A stretch of 64,000 nt of DNA from Candidatus Tumulicola sp. Lineage in GTDB: Bacteria > Vulcanimicrobiota > Vulcanimicrobiia > Vulcanimicrobiales > Vulcanimicrobiaceae. This document shows positions 54,507-63,321 of this stretch, piece by piece. A model generated the notes under the pieces. The model saw nothing but the letters and a program-made list of their open reading frames with translations. It made no database searches and was not told the DNA's origin. Location: contig DASXDT010000006.1 of assembly GCA_036490475.1 (NCBI GenBank), positions 1,240,001 through 1,304,000 of the forward strand, read 5' to 3'. The position numbers were made by a program, and so were the translations under genes. Every line of letters starts with the position of its first letter. Position 1 is the first letter of the stretch.

Positions 54507-55639
54507 GATGCCTTCACTAAGTTAGCGAGAGTTGGTATGGTGCGCCGCACGTTGAAATGTTCGGTGACGCGGGCGCGAGCGCGCAGTCCCATCGATGCGC
54601 GGAGTTCGGGTGAATGCGCCAGCCGCAGGATGCCGTCGGCGAATGCCTTCGGATCGTGGGCCGTCGCGACGACGCCGCAATCGGCTTCGATGAGTTCGGG
54701 GATGCCGCCCGAATCGGTGGCGACGCACGGAACGCCCGCAGCCATCGCCTCCATCAGCGCGACCGGGATGCCTTCCATGTATCCACCGCCTTCGTTGCGG
54801 CTGGCTAAGAGTTTGATGTCGTAGTCGCCGCGCCGCAACCGTTCGAGCAGCGTCGCGTGCGCGATGCGTCCCAGCATGAAGATTTTGCGGTCGAGGCCGA
54901 GTTCGGTGATGCGGCGCGCGAGTGCGTTCCACAGCACGCCATCGCCGGCCAGGTCGCAGCGAAAGTCGACGCCGGCGTCCGACACCATCTTCAGCGCTTC
55001 CAGCAGATCCATGTGGCCCTTTTTACCGACCATATTGGCCGCGCACACGAACCGCAGCGGTTGCGGCAAATGCGGTGCGGGCGTTTCGTCGATGTCGACG
55101 CCCACGAAAATGCGCGTAACTTTCTCTGCATCGTTCTTTTCCATGAACTCGCCGAGATCGTGGGCACCGCGATCCGAGATGGCGCGAATGAAGCGCGCCG
55201 TCTTGGCTTTATGCCGGATCAGATTGTTTTCGTAAATATCCCACGCGTGGGCGCTGGCGCTCCACGGCGTTCCGGTCATTTCGGACGCGACGAACGCGAC
55301 CGTGGCCGGCGCCGACAGCCAATAGGCGTGAATGTGGTCGATCTTTTCGCGCTCGATCATGCGAGCGACGGCCAGGGCGCGAGGCATCACGACCAAGTTC
55401 TTTGCCAGCACCGACGGGCGTTTCGAACCGGCGACGACCGTGCGCAGTGTCTTAAAGAACCGTTGCGGGCGCTTGCGCAGCATGGCGGCGGCATCGCGCA
55501 GGGTCGAACGCGAGAAGAGTTCGCCGCGCGCCGGTATCACGCTTACGTCCTCGAAGTGTCCGCGCAGCTCTTTAAGTTCGGTTCCCAAAAACGTTTCGCC
55601 GCGGCCGGGAAAGCGCGAAGAAATGATCGCGACCTTCAT
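54503..55639 (-). CDS. glycosyltransferase family 4 (GT-B)
   Basis: A 378-residue GT-B transferase. N-terminal SSRFPGRGETFLGTELKELRGHF resembles the colanic-acid type (WcaL/AmsD-like); HIHAYWLSAPATVAFVASEMTGTPWSASAHAWDIY follows, and the C-terminal half has the donor motif GGYMEGIPVALMEAMAAGVPCVATD. ATG at 55639; a long upstream frame is antisense-like. Overlaps the sugar transferase and dehydrogenase by 4 bp each. Confidence 0.87.
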   Translation of the reverse strand: MKVAIISSRFPGRGETFLGTELKELRGHFEDVSVIPARGELFSRSTLRDAAAMLRKRPQRFFKTLRTVVAGSKRPSVLAKNLVVMPRALAVARMIEREKIDHIHAYWLSAPATVAFVASEMTGTPWSASAHAWDIYENNLIRHKAKTARFIRAISDRGAHDLGEFMEKNDAEKVTRIFVGVDIDETPAPHLPQPLRFVCAANMVGKKGHMDLLEALKMVSDAGVDFRCDLAGDGVLWNALARRITELGLDRKIFMLGRIAHATLLERLRRGDYDIKLLASRNEGGGYMEGIPVALMEAMAAGVPCVATDSGGIPELIEADCGVVATAHDPKAFADGILRLAHSPELRASMGLRARARVTEHFNVRRTIPTLANLVKAS

Positions 55640-57063
55640 GCGGCGATCCGGTGCATCAGCACTTCGCAGGCGGTCTTGAAGATGATCGTCAGATCCATGA
55701 TCGGCGACCAATGCTCGATGTAAAATAGGTCGTACTCCGTGCGTTTGGGAATCGCCGACGCATCGACGTCGCGCGCCATGTACACGTGCGACAAGCCGGT
55801 GATGCCGGGGCGTACCAGGTGCCGCTCGTCGTAACGCTCGATGTCCCGGTTGAACTGGTCGGTAAAGACTTTGCGCTCGGGGCGCGGACCCACGATCGAC
55901 ATCTCGCGGCGCAGCACGTTGAAAATCTGCGGCAGCTCGTCGAGGCTGGTCTTGCGCATGAACTTGCCCACGCGCGTGGTCCGGTCGTCGTTCGATTTCG
56001 CCCAAACCGCGCCGCTGCTTTGCTCGGCATCGACGCGCATCGAGCGGAACTTCATAATCTTGAAGACCTTACCGTTGCGTCCCACGCGTTCTTGACGGTA
56101 GAAAATCGGACCGCGGGATTCGGCGTAGACGGCCACGGCCGTTATCAGCATCACCGGGCCGAGCACCAGCAGGCCGAGCGTTGCGAACGATAGATCGATA
56201 ATCGTTTTCGGCAGATGCGCTTCGGCTCGAAGAGCTTGCGGAACCAGCGGAATCAGCACCGGTTCGCCGCCTAGATGATCCACCGTGAAGCCGGTCGGAA
56301 AGCCAATTTTCTCGGGCGATGCGAAGGCGACCGGAATGTTGAATCCGGCTGCCATCGCGCTCAGCGCCGCGATGGTCTGCATATCCGGCGGCGTCGTGAA
56401 CACGATTCGGTCGGCGCGCCACGTTTTGGCCGATGCAAACCAGCGTTCGAATTGATGATTCGCACCACCGTTGAGTCCGAAGTCGGTGTCCGGCCAGTTC
56501 GGCGCCGGCAGGATCAGCGTTTCGGTGTTGCCCGGCAAGCCGAACCGGTTGTCGGCGCGCTGTACTTCGACCGGGGTTCCAACGAAGGCGATCCGCGGCT
56601 TGAGCCGCCCGCGGCGGTCCCACCTGCGGCGCACTACCGCACGCCAGGTACCGATCACGAGGACGTTGACGGGAATCGTTATTACCAAAAGTAGCCGCGA
56701 CGACGAAATGTGCGGGATCATGGTGAACACGAGCATCAACGGTACGATCGCCAGTGTCGATACCGCAGCTACCCAGTAGAACTCGTCGCGCCACGAAGCG
56801 GCGAACGAGCGGCGGTAGAAACCGACGTAGTTGAAGATCGCGAACCATAGGGCTCCGGTTACGAGAGCCGACGCGGCCGCCGGCACTGGATCGAAGCTGC
56901 GGTGGCCGAACCGCTCGAGCAATACTGCCGAGACGATGGTTGCCAGAGCGAGCATTGCCAGATCACCGGCAATCAACCGGACCGATAAACGGGCCGGGTA
57001 TCGAACCAGCTGCCTCGCCGCGCTATCGCGGTCGAGTAAATTGCGACGAATCGCTTGCTGCAT
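55636..57063 (-). CDS. undecaprenyl-phosphate sugar phosphotransferase (exopolysaccharide priming)
   Basis: A 475-residue membrane protein. Four or five N-terminal helices and a CoA-binding-like region (about 150-260) precede a C-terminal HPT/bac_transf domain with KVFKIMKFRSMRVDAE, KTSLDELPQIFNVLRREMSIVGPRP and PGITGLSHVYMARD. This family starts repeat-unit synthesis by moving a sugar-1-phosphate to undecaprenyl phosphate. First structural gene of the locus; 103 bp after the regulator. The ATG has no strong ribosome-binding site. Confidence 0.9.
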   Translation of the reverse strand: MQQAIRRNLLDRDSAARQLVRYPARLSVRLIAGDLAMLALATIVSAVLLERFGHRSFDPVPAAASALVTGALWFAIFNYVGFYRRSFAASWRDEFYWVAAVSTLAIVPLMLVFTMIPHISSSRLLLVITIPVNVLVIGTWRAVVRRRWDRRGRLKPRIAFVGTPVEVQRADNRFGLPGNTETLILPAPNWPDTDFGLNGGANHQFERWFASAKTWRADRIVFTTPPDMQTIAALSAMAAGFNIPVAFASPEKIGFPTGFTVDHLGGEPVLIPLVPQALRAEAHLPKTIIDLSFATLGLLVLGPVMLITAVAVYAESRGPIFYRQERVGRNGKVFKIMKFRSMRVDAEQSSGAVWAKSNDDRTTRVGKFMRKTSLDELPQIFNVLRREMSIVGPRPERKVFTDQFNRDIERYDERHLVRPGITGLSHVYMARDVDASAIPKRTEYDLFYIEHWSPIMDLTIIFKTACEVLMHRIAA

Positions 57064-57166
57064 ACTATGACTCTAAAGGGAGAACGTTGGGGACTAAAGA
57101 GTCGGTGGGACCGAGTTTTTGTTCGGATGTACCCCGAGCATTAGAACCTTGGTCCTATTCCGTTGG

Positions 57167-57859
57167 TTATGCGAGCCCGCTACGCATGGCGTAAATGACT
57201 ACTTGGGTGCGTGCGGTTACATTTAATTTTGCGAAGATGTGCGAGATGTGATTCTTAACGGTTTTGTCGGAGAGGCCCAGGCGATCGCTGATTTCGCGAT
57301 TCGAAAGACCGGCCGCGATCAAGCGGACGATATCGGACTCGCGCGGCGACAACTCGTTGGGGTCGCGACGGCCGATGCCGGCGTGCTTGCGCAGAATCAT
57401 TCCAACTAGACGCGGATCGACGTACAGGTTTCCACCCGCCATCGCTTTGACCGCGCCCAACAGTTCGTCGGGCGTGATGTCTTTGAGGATGTAACCGTCG
57501 GCGCCGGCCGACAACACGCGTTGCATCGCTTCAGAGCTAAGATGCTCGGACAGGACGCCAATGCGAGCGCGGGGTGAGGCTAAGCGGCACATGCCGATGG
57601 CATTGCTCAACGCGTCGAAGCTGATGCTGCCGTCGAGCAGGATGAGCGTCGGATTCGCTTTTGAAAGCTGCATGCCGTTGGCTTCGATCGCATCGCCGAC
57701 CACGTTCACGAACGGATCGCGTTGCAGCACGTTGCCGAGGGCTTTCGCCATCAGGGCGTGCGGCTGAATGATGAACACGCGGGCGGGTGCCGTCAGGGTG
57801 GCGGGCGTCGCGGGAAGCGACGTCACCGGCGTACTTGTTACGCCATGTAGGGTCTGCAC
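57167..57859 (-). CDS. NarL/LuxR-type response regulator with atypical receiver
   Basis: A 230-residue regulator from the GTG at 57859 with AAGGAG upstream. Residues about 25-145 form a receiver-like domain: likely phospho-Asp76 (LILLDGSIS) and Lys in GYILKDIT are kept, but the acidic pair that binds Mg is replaced (IIQPHAL), so phosphorylation may be weak or absent. Residues 168-230 are a LuxR HTH (LSPRESDIVRLIAAGLSNREISDRLGLSDKTVKNHISHI). Probably controls the exopolysaccharide genes that follow on the same strand. No histidine kinase is nearby. Confidence 0.85.
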   Translation of the reverse strand: MQTLHGVTSTPVTSLPATPATLTAPARVFIIQPHALMAKALGNVLQRDPFVNVVGDAIEANGMQLSKANPTLILLDGSISFDALSNAIGMCRLASPRARIGVLSEHLSSEAMQRVLSAGADGYILKDITPDELLGAVKAMAGGNLYVDPRLVGMILRKHAGIGRRDPNELSPRESDIVRLIAAGLSNREISDRLGLSDKTVKNHISHIFAKLNVTARTQVVIYAMRSGLA

Positions 57860-58197
57860 GATCGATCTCCTTACTTTCTTGATAACCGCTCACTCGTGAC
57901 GCCCACCCAAGGCATTCGATCGGCGATTGTTTTCCGGTAAACGCAGGTTCGGAGGGCGTCGTTCTGCCGTAATTTTTTTCCGGCCTTGAAATCCCAAACG
58001 CGGCCCCAAATTTCTTTTTTGGCATGGTATAAATTGGGGAGATTTTGGGCCTTTCGTACTACGTGGTTCCGTATTACCGGCGCAGAACAGGCGACACTTC
58101 CGGGCTTATGGTACCCCCGGCGGCGTACAAAATCGTACGGCGGTTCCGCTGCATAACGACGCAGTTCATCAGCCTGCGAAAAGCTCGTTAAGAAAGT
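57860..58197. other. 338-bp AT-enriched intergenic region
   Basis: No gene found. The part at 57970-58060 is richer in A/T than its surroundings, with T runs (AATTTTTTTCC, TTTCTTTTTTGG) and a near-palindrome CCCCAAATTT/AAATTGGGG (58004-58013 and 58031-58039). It is upstream of the regulator and exopolysaccharide genes on the minus strand and of a small signal-peptide frame on the plus strand, so it probably holds promoters and regulator sites. Confidence 0.4.
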
Positions 58198-58431
58198 ATG
58201 AAACGATTCGTTCGCGTCGCGGTTATTACCATTGCTTTGACTAGCTTACCAAGCGTCGCGAACGCGCTTTTACATCGAGCCTCGGTCCATACTATGGTGC
58301 GCGTCGACCGCCCAAATCGCGTCTTCGGTCGTTTCGTTGGGCCAGACGTGCACCATCCATCCAAAGACGAGCGGCACGAACGTGCCACCCGCCTGCGTGC
58401 AAGCCTCAGCTGTTTCGATCGAACCTTTTAA
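58198..58431 (+). CDS. small secreted protein or gene remnant with signal peptide
   Basis: A 77-codon frame whose first 23 residues form a clean signal peptide (MKRFVRVAVITIALTSLPSVANA, AxA cleavage). Beyond the signal it is antisense to the 3' end of the convergent gene and is Arg/His-rich, so only the signal region stands in unshared DNA. It may be a real small exported protein or the leftover of a disrupted gene. Weak ribosome-binding site. Confidence 0.3.
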   Translation: MKRFVRVAVITIALTSLPSVANALLHRASVHTMVRVDRPNRVFGRFVGPDVHHPSKDERHERATRLRASLSCFDRTF

Positions 58432-58971
58432 TCCGAAGCGCGCATTCGGCGCGAGCAGTTCGGAGATCGGCGTGCCTTTCGGCGGCCGGCAGAAATCGAC
58501 GTGGCGGTGCCACGTGCCAAAGCTTAGGGGAACGCGCCGGTCGAGTTCGCTGCGGTCTGCTGCGTTCGACGCGGTATATATCACGCCGACGAGTTTGAGC
58601 GTCGTTCCCGAGCGCTGGAAGATCAGCGACGTGGGATGCATCGGGTCGAAGAGCCCCGACCACCCCTCGAGCGCGTATTTTCGGCTGGTATAATGTTCGA
58701 TCGGCAAGGGAACGTTGGGCAGAAACTTGCTGAAGCCGGCGGCTTCGGCCGCCTGGGCGGTCGGATATTCGGCCATCACCCGTTTGGCGGCGGCGACGAT
58801 CGCATCGGCGCGGGCGCGATCTCCGGGCTGCTGCGCCTGGCGAATCGTCATCTGCATGTGGCCCTGTTGCATCGACGGAATCGCCGAGTCGGTCGCGCTC
58901 GCCACACAGCCCCACAGTAACGCCGGCGTCAGGAAGGCGGCGAGGCAGCGCGTAGCGGTGCGGGCGCTCAT
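58270..58971 (-). CDS. exported hypothetical protein
   Basis: A 233-residue protein from the ATG at 58971 with a lipobox-like LLWGC (Cys near residue 21). The mature part includes EYPTAQAAEAAGFSKFLPNVPLPIEHYTSRKYALEG and a HRHVDFCRPPKGTPISEL segment; four or five His/Cys residues could bind a metal. I recognise no family. The longer frame upstream to 59070 overlaps the next plus-strand gene and lacks a start signal. Confidence 0.55.
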   Translation of the reverse strand: MSARTATRCLAAFLTPALLWGCVASATDSAIPSMQQGHMQMTIRQAQQPGDRARADAIVAAAKRVMAEYPTAQAAEAAGFSKFLPNVPLPIEHYTSRKYALEGWSGLFDPMHPTSLIFQRSGTTLKLVGVIYTASNAADRSELDRRVPLSFGTWHRHVDFCRPPKGTPISELLAPNARFGLKGSIETAEACTQAGGTFVPLVFGWMVHVWPNETTEDAIWAVDAHHSMDRGSM

Positions 58972-59011
58972 TAACGAAAGTATACCCGGCCGCACGCTGA
59001 ATATCCGGCGT

Positions 59012-59377
59012 ATGCCGGCTGCCACGCCCCCACCAATCGTAAGTGCCGCGACGCCTGCGCCGCACCGCACCTACGTCATCGCGCAGCCGGAGCACCCGCG
59101 CGATGCGATTCGCGTGGGCGACGTCTATCTGGTGCCGGTTTACGACGGTAAGGTTTCCTACGTCGCCGGTCCGTTGAAGGACGCCGGTCATGCGACCATC
59201 CCGTATCGCAGCTTTTCGCTCGGATCGGTGCACCTCGGATCGAACCGTGCCGAAGCCTTTCGCGTCACCGGCAGCGGCGATGCCACCGTCCTAGTCGTTT
59301 TAACGGCGGCGGCATACAAACAGGTGTGCGCGAGTTGCCGCACGGTCCATTTCTTCGCCGCTTCTACAAATAAGTAA
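59012..59377 (+). CDS. hypothetical protein upstream of TauE gene
   Basis: A 121-residue protein from the ATG at 59012, ahead of the TauE/SafE gene by 15 bp. It is Pro/Thr/Ala-rich at the start, then beta-prone (RTYVIAQPEHPRDAIRVGDVYLVPVYDGKVSYV ... YRSFSLGSVHLGSNRAEAFRVTGSGD), with two nearby Cys (VCASC) that could bind metal. No family recognised. Divergent from the exported protein. Confidence 0.55.
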   Translation: MPAATPPPIVSAATPAPHRTYVIAQPEHPRDAIRVGDVYLVPVYDGKVSYVAGPLKDAGHATIPYRSFSLGSVHLGSNRAEAFRVTGSGDATVLVVLTAAAYKQVCASCRTVHFFAASTNK

Positions 59378-59392
59378 CGCGCGAGAGCCGCG

Positions 59393-60148
59393 TTGTTGAC
59401 CGGCGTTTGGCTGTTCGTCGCGGGCTTCGTCACCAGCGTCGCGGGCTCGGTCGTCGGACTTGGCGGCGGCTTTTTGCTGGTGCCCGCGCTGCGGTTGTTC
59501 TTCGCGCTGCCGCCGGCGGTGGTCGCGGGCACCTCCCTCGCGTTGGTGGTGACCAACAATGCGACGGCGTCGATCTCGTATGCGATGCAGCGGCGTATTC
59601 GCGTTCGCACCGGTTTGCTCGTCGCGGCGGGCGGCGTTCCGGGAGCGGTCGCCGGCGCCCACGCGGTTCGCGGCATGTCGGCGGTGGCGTTCGATTATCT
59701 ATTGGCCGCACTCACGCTGGCGGTCGCCGTTAACGTGTTGGTGCGCCGCAACGCGCGCGCGGTCGAGAGCGAGCGGCCCAAAGGCGAGCCGTCATGGTGG
59801 GCGATGGGCGGGACCGGCGCGATCGTCGGCGTGCTGTCGGGGCTCTTTGGTGCCGGCGGCGGCGTCATCTTAATTCCCGCGTTGATCTATCTGACCGATC
59901 TGACGCCCCACGAAATCACGGCAACCGCTCAGTTTTCGATCCTGTTCATCGCGATCGCCGGATTGACGATGCACATGTTACAGCACGATCTACGCGTGGA
60001 ATTTGCACTGCCGGTATTGATCGCGGCGCTCGTCGGCGGACCGTTGGGGGCGCGGTTATCGGCCCGATTGCATCCCGCCCGCCTACTCTTATTTGTCGGC
60101 TTGGCGCTGGTCGTAGCGGCGGTAGCGCTGGTCCTGCGCGAGGTGTGA
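59393..60148 (+). CDS. TauE/SafE family sulfite/anion exporter-like permease
   Basis: A 251-residue membrane protein with eight hydrophobic helices. The TauE/SafE pattern repeats in each half: GLGGGFLLVPAL...FFALPPAVVAGTSLA and GLFGAGGGVILIPAL...LTPHEITATAQFS. TTG start. Members export sulfite or organic sulfonates. The next gene, DsrE-like, starts within its stop (TGATG), linking it to sulfur handling. Confidence 0.85.
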   Translation: MLTGVWLFVAGFVTSVAGSVVGLGGGFLLVPALRLFFALPPAVVAGTSLALVVTNNATASISYAMQRRIRVRTGLLVAAGGVPGAVAGAHAVRGMSAVAFDYLLAALTLAVAVNVLVRRNARAVESERPKGEPSWWAMGGTGAIVGVLSGLFGAGGGVILIPALIYLTDLTPHEITATAQFSILFIAIAGLTMHMLQHDLRVEFALPVLIAALVGGPLGARLSARLHPARLLLFVGLALVVAAVALVLREV

Positions 60149-60831
60149 TGAGCGGGCGTCGAACCGGCGGCGACGAAGACGCGAGGATGACCGATCTCGC
60201 CGTCATCGGCCGTCATTTCGTCGCGCGCAACGAAGACTTCGATTGGGAAGCCTTCGGCGCCGCGATCGACGTGTCGGCACCGATACGGCACGTGTGGCAG
60301 GCGTTCGCCTTTCGTCCACAAGTATTCAACAATTTGAAGAACGTCTTAAACGGCTTGCAGTTCGGTTACGGTTACCATCCTTCCGACGTACATTTGGTGT
60401 TCGCGCCGCACGGTCCGTCGAGCGCCTACAACTACACCGATTACGTGTGGAAAAAGTATCGCATCGGCGACGCACTCGATTTGCGCGATCCGGCCGGCAA
60501 ACGCGTCGAATCGAACGCGTTCGTACTTCCGAAGCCGAACATTACGGCATCGACCGATCTCGACGACGAAAACGGCGTGTATCAAGACACCTCGATTCAG
60601 CGCCTGCAAGAACGCGGCATCACGTTCTTGTCGTGCGCGACGGCCTTACAAGAACAGGCGCGCATCGTTCGCAACGGCGGCTTTGCGCCCGACGGCATGA
60701 GCGTCGACGAGATCGCGACCGACATGCTCGAGCACCTGATTCCGAACGCCGTACTGGTGCCGTCGATGGTCGCGACCGTCATCGTGCTCGAGCGCCGGTA
60801 CGGTTATACGTACCTGACGCTCGACACGTAA
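60148..60831 (+). CDS. DsrE-family-like protein
   Basis: A 227-residue soluble protein from the ATG sharing a base with the TauE stop. The C-terminal part (LQERGITFLSCATALQEQARIVRNGG ... LVPSMVATVIVLERRYGYTYLTL) resembles DsrE/DsrF-like sulfur-relay proteins, with a Cys in FLSCATA; an N-terminal part (about 1-110) is of uncertain fold. DsrE proteins often carry a sulfane or sulfide group. The next gene begins within its stop. Confidence 0.6.
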   Translation: MSGRRTGGDEDARMTDLAVIGRHFVARNEDFDWEAFGAAIDVSAPIRHVWQAFAFRPQVFNNLKNVLNGLQFGYGYHPSDVHLVFAPHGPSSAYNYTDYVWKKYRIGDALDLRDPAGKRVESNAFVLPKPNITASTDLDDENGVYQDTSIQRLQERGITFLSCATALQEQARIVRNGGFAPDGMSVDEIATDMLEHLIPNAVLVPSMVATVIVLERRYGYTYLTLDT

Positions 60832-62165
60832 TGCCCGCCGGTCCCTTCGACGTAGACGTCGCCGTTGTCGGCGGCGGATATTGCGGTGGGATGCTGACCG
60901 CCCACCTGAGCGCCGTTCCCGGCCTGCGGATCGCGGCGTTCGAACGCGACGCCTGGGCATTGGGCGTCGCGTATGCGACGCATAATCCGCGCCATCTTTT
61001 GAATTTGCGCGCCGGGCGCATGAGTGCGTTTCCCGACCGCGAGAACGATTTCGTGGAGTGGGCCGGCGATGTTGCGCCCGACGCGTTCGTGCCGCGACGG
61101 CGCTACGGCGCGTATTTACAATCGGTGTTCGAGCGATCGACGCAAGGCGTGGATCGCGTGCACCGCTTACACGCGCAGGTCACCGGCATCGTCGAAGAAG
61201 ATGGTGGTTTTCGACTGACCGCGGCGCACGAGACGGTGCGAGTGGCGTGCGTGGTGTTGGCGTTGGGGACGTTCGCACCGAGCGACGATTTCGTTGGCGA
61301 CGCGGCGCGTTCGTCGCCGCAATACGTCAGCGATCCGTGGAAGGTTCCGTTCGACGACTTGTCCGGCGACGTGATGTTGATTGGAAGCGGCTTGACGGCG
61401 ATCGACGTCGTGGTCGAACTCGAACACCGGCAATATGCCGGCGACGTGCATATGCTGTCGCGTCACGGATTGCTGCCGCAGGTGCATCGTAACTACGGCG
61501 AACCGATCGAGAGCCGGCTCGATACCGGCTCGGCGCTATCGATGCTGCGGTCGGTGCGCGCGGCGATCGCACGCGCCCAGCGCGACGATCTCGATTGGCA
61601 GGCGGTCGTCGACGGAATTCGCCCGTTGACGCAAGGAATTTGGCAGTCGTGGCCGTTGCGCGAGCGCGAGCGCTTTTTGCGCCACCTGCGCGCGTATTGG
61701 GAAACGAGCCGGCGCCGCGTGCCGCCCGAAGTGGAGCAAGCGGTGCGCGACATGCGCGAACGCGGAACGCTGCACCCGATGGCCGCGCGTATCCAAACGA
61801 TCGAGCGTCGCGGCGACGGTTTCCGCGTGACGGCCCGGCATGCCAACGAAATGCTGGTGCGGGACGTCGATTGGCTGATCAACTGCACCGGACCGCGCGG
61901 TGACGTCGCGAAGATCGACGACCCGCTGATCCGCTCGCTGCTCGACAGAGGATTGCTGCGCCCGCACGCAACTCGCATGGGCGTCGATGCCATGCCGGAT
62001 GGGCGCATCATCGATGCGGACGGCAACGTGCGCGATCGTCTGCTCGTGGCCGGCTCGTTTTTGCGCGGCGTGCTCTACGAAAGCGTGTCGGTGCCCGAAC
62101 TGCGCGTCCAAGTGCGCGCGTTGGCCGACCGCGTCGCCGAATCGCTCGCTCGAACACCAGGCTAA
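60831..62165 (+). CDS. FAD/NAD(P)-binding oxidoreductase (PF13454-type)
   Basis: A 444-residue flavoprotein. FAD fingerprint VDVAVVGGGYCGGMLTAHL (9-27), followed by LGVAYATHNPRHLLNLRAGRMSAF, a mark of the PF13454/HpyO-like family. A second dinucleotide-binding site reads VMLIGSGLTAIDVVVEL near 180. Substrate unknown. ATG overlaps the DsrE-like stop (TAATG). The three coupled genes (exporter, DsrE-like, flavoprotein) suggest oxidation and export of a sulfur compound. Confidence 0.78.
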   Translation: MPAGPFDVDVAVVGGGYCGGMLTAHLSAVPGLRIAAFERDAWALGVAYATHNPRHLLNLRAGRMSAFPDRENDFVEWAGDVAPDAFVPRRRYGAYLQSVFERSTQGVDRVHRLHAQVTGIVEEDGGFRLTAAHETVRVACVVLALGTFAPSDDFVGDAARSSPQYVSDPWKVPFDDLSGDVMLIGSGLTAIDVVVELEHRQYAGDVHMLSRHGLLPQVHRNYGEPIESRLDTGSALSMLRSVRAAIARAQRDDLDWQAVVDGIRPLTQGIWQSWPLRERERFLRHLRAYWETSRRRVPPEVEQAVRDMRERGTLHPMAARIQTIERRGDGFRVTARHANEMLVRDVDWLINCTGPRGDVAKIDDPLIRSLLDRGLLRPHATRMGVDAMPDGRIIDADGNVRDRLLVAGSFLRGVLYESVSVPELRVQVRALADRVAESLARTPG

Positions 62166-62193
62166 GCACGGAGCTCGTCGCGAATGTTGCCGG

Positions 62194-63279
62194 ATGGGTG
62201 CGTTCCGACGATGGTTTCGAGCCGTTATGGCTTTTGCGCTGGCAGCGTCGGCCCAAGCGTGCAGCGGCGGTAGTGTTGCCGTGCCCGTTGCGGGAAGTGC
62301 AGTGCCGGTTGGCGCCCAAGCGCCGGCAGCGGTGCACTCGGCCAACGCCCTAGGGCACGCGATCGTCGGATTTCTGGTAGACACGCCGCAACGCGCGGTG
62401 TTGGCAGCGTCGCAAGGCATCGATGCGACGATCTTGTACGGTAATTCGCCGCCGCCGAATTCGGCGCTGGCAAAAGCGCTGCAAGCGCACGGGATCTCGG
62501 AAATCGACGGCGAGATTTCGTCCGAGCTGCAGTATTGGGAATGCCATCGCACGCACACGGTTGCACCACCGCCCGGCGGCCGCAACGATTACTGCCATAA
62601 CGATTATAAGCCGCAAATCGACTCCGAGCGCGTCGTGTTGCACGACGTTTCGATCGAGCTCGATAAGGACGCGACCCGGCCGTACGTGCGTGGATTCTGG
62701 GTGCTCGACGATTGGCCGTATTGGGACTACGGCAGCGCACACGGCCTGCTGCAAAAGATTCACACGTTGATCGCAGCCAAGGCACCGCACGAACCGGCGA
62801 TCTGCGGATTCGGAGCAGAATTGGCACGTCCGGGGCGGCTCAACTGGGAGCCCGGCTTGGCCAAAAACTATTCGAACGATGGCTGCGATATGGTCGGCTG
62901 GTACATCTACGCGCCGTTTGGGCGGCGCAAACCGTCGAACGGCCAGGATCTCGACTGGTCGATGCAATCACTGTTGCCGGCGATGCGCGACAGTCTTGCC
63001 AAGCACGGATGGTCGCTCGACCGCGCGCCCCTCTTGGGCATCGGGCCGGCATGGTCGGGCCGCTACGGCGAGCGCTATTATCAACCGGGATTGAGCCGCA
63101 AGCAAATGCAGACGCAGGCGTCGGCGTTCTGCACGTTCGGCGCGACCTCGATCTCGTGGTGGGCATGGGATGACGGCGCGTACAAACCCAAAACGAAAAC
63201 GCCCGAAACATCAAAGACGATCGCCGCCGGAATCGCCGACGGTATTCAAGCCTGCAAAAACGTGTGGACCTCAGTATAG
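62194..63279 (+). CDS. secreted lipoprotein, TIM-barrel-like
   Basis: A 361-residue lipoprotein (AQAC, Cys near 23). After the signal comes a likely beta/alpha barrel: ATILYGNSPPP, ISEIDGEISSELQYWECHRTHT, YVRGFWVLDDWPYWDYGSAHGLLQKI and SISWWAWDDGAY, resembling GHL-type putative hydrolases. Paired Cys and Asp/Glu residues are many, but I cannot name the catalytic pair. It starts 28 bp after the flavoprotein gene on the same strand. Similar in type, but not clearly homologous, to 49000-50310. Confidence 0.6.
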   Translation: MGAFRRWFRAVMAFALAASAQACSGGSVAVPVAGSAVPVGAQAPAAVHSANALGHAIVGFLVDTPQRAVLAASQGIDATILYGNSPPPNSALAKALQAHGISEIDGEISSELQYWECHRTHTVAPPPGGRNDYCHNDYKPQIDSERVVLHDVSIELDKDATRPYVRGFWVLDDWPYWDYGSAHGLLQKIHTLIAAKAPHEPAICGFGAELARPGRLNWEPGLAKNYSNDGCDMVGWYIYAPFGRRKPSNGQDLDWSMQSLLPAMRDSLAKHGWSLDRAPLLGIGPAWSGRYGERYYQPGLSRKQMQTQASAFCTFGATSISWWAWDDGAYKPKTKTPETSKTIAAGIADGIQACKNVWTSV

Positions 63280-63321
63280 CTTTGGGTCGGGCGGTTCGTA
63301 AGCTGGGTATAACGTCGCGGT

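Noticed and set aside
57069-57103. GACTCT / AGAGTC inverted repeat before the priming transferase
   Set aside because: Six-bp arms alone are too weak to claim an operator.
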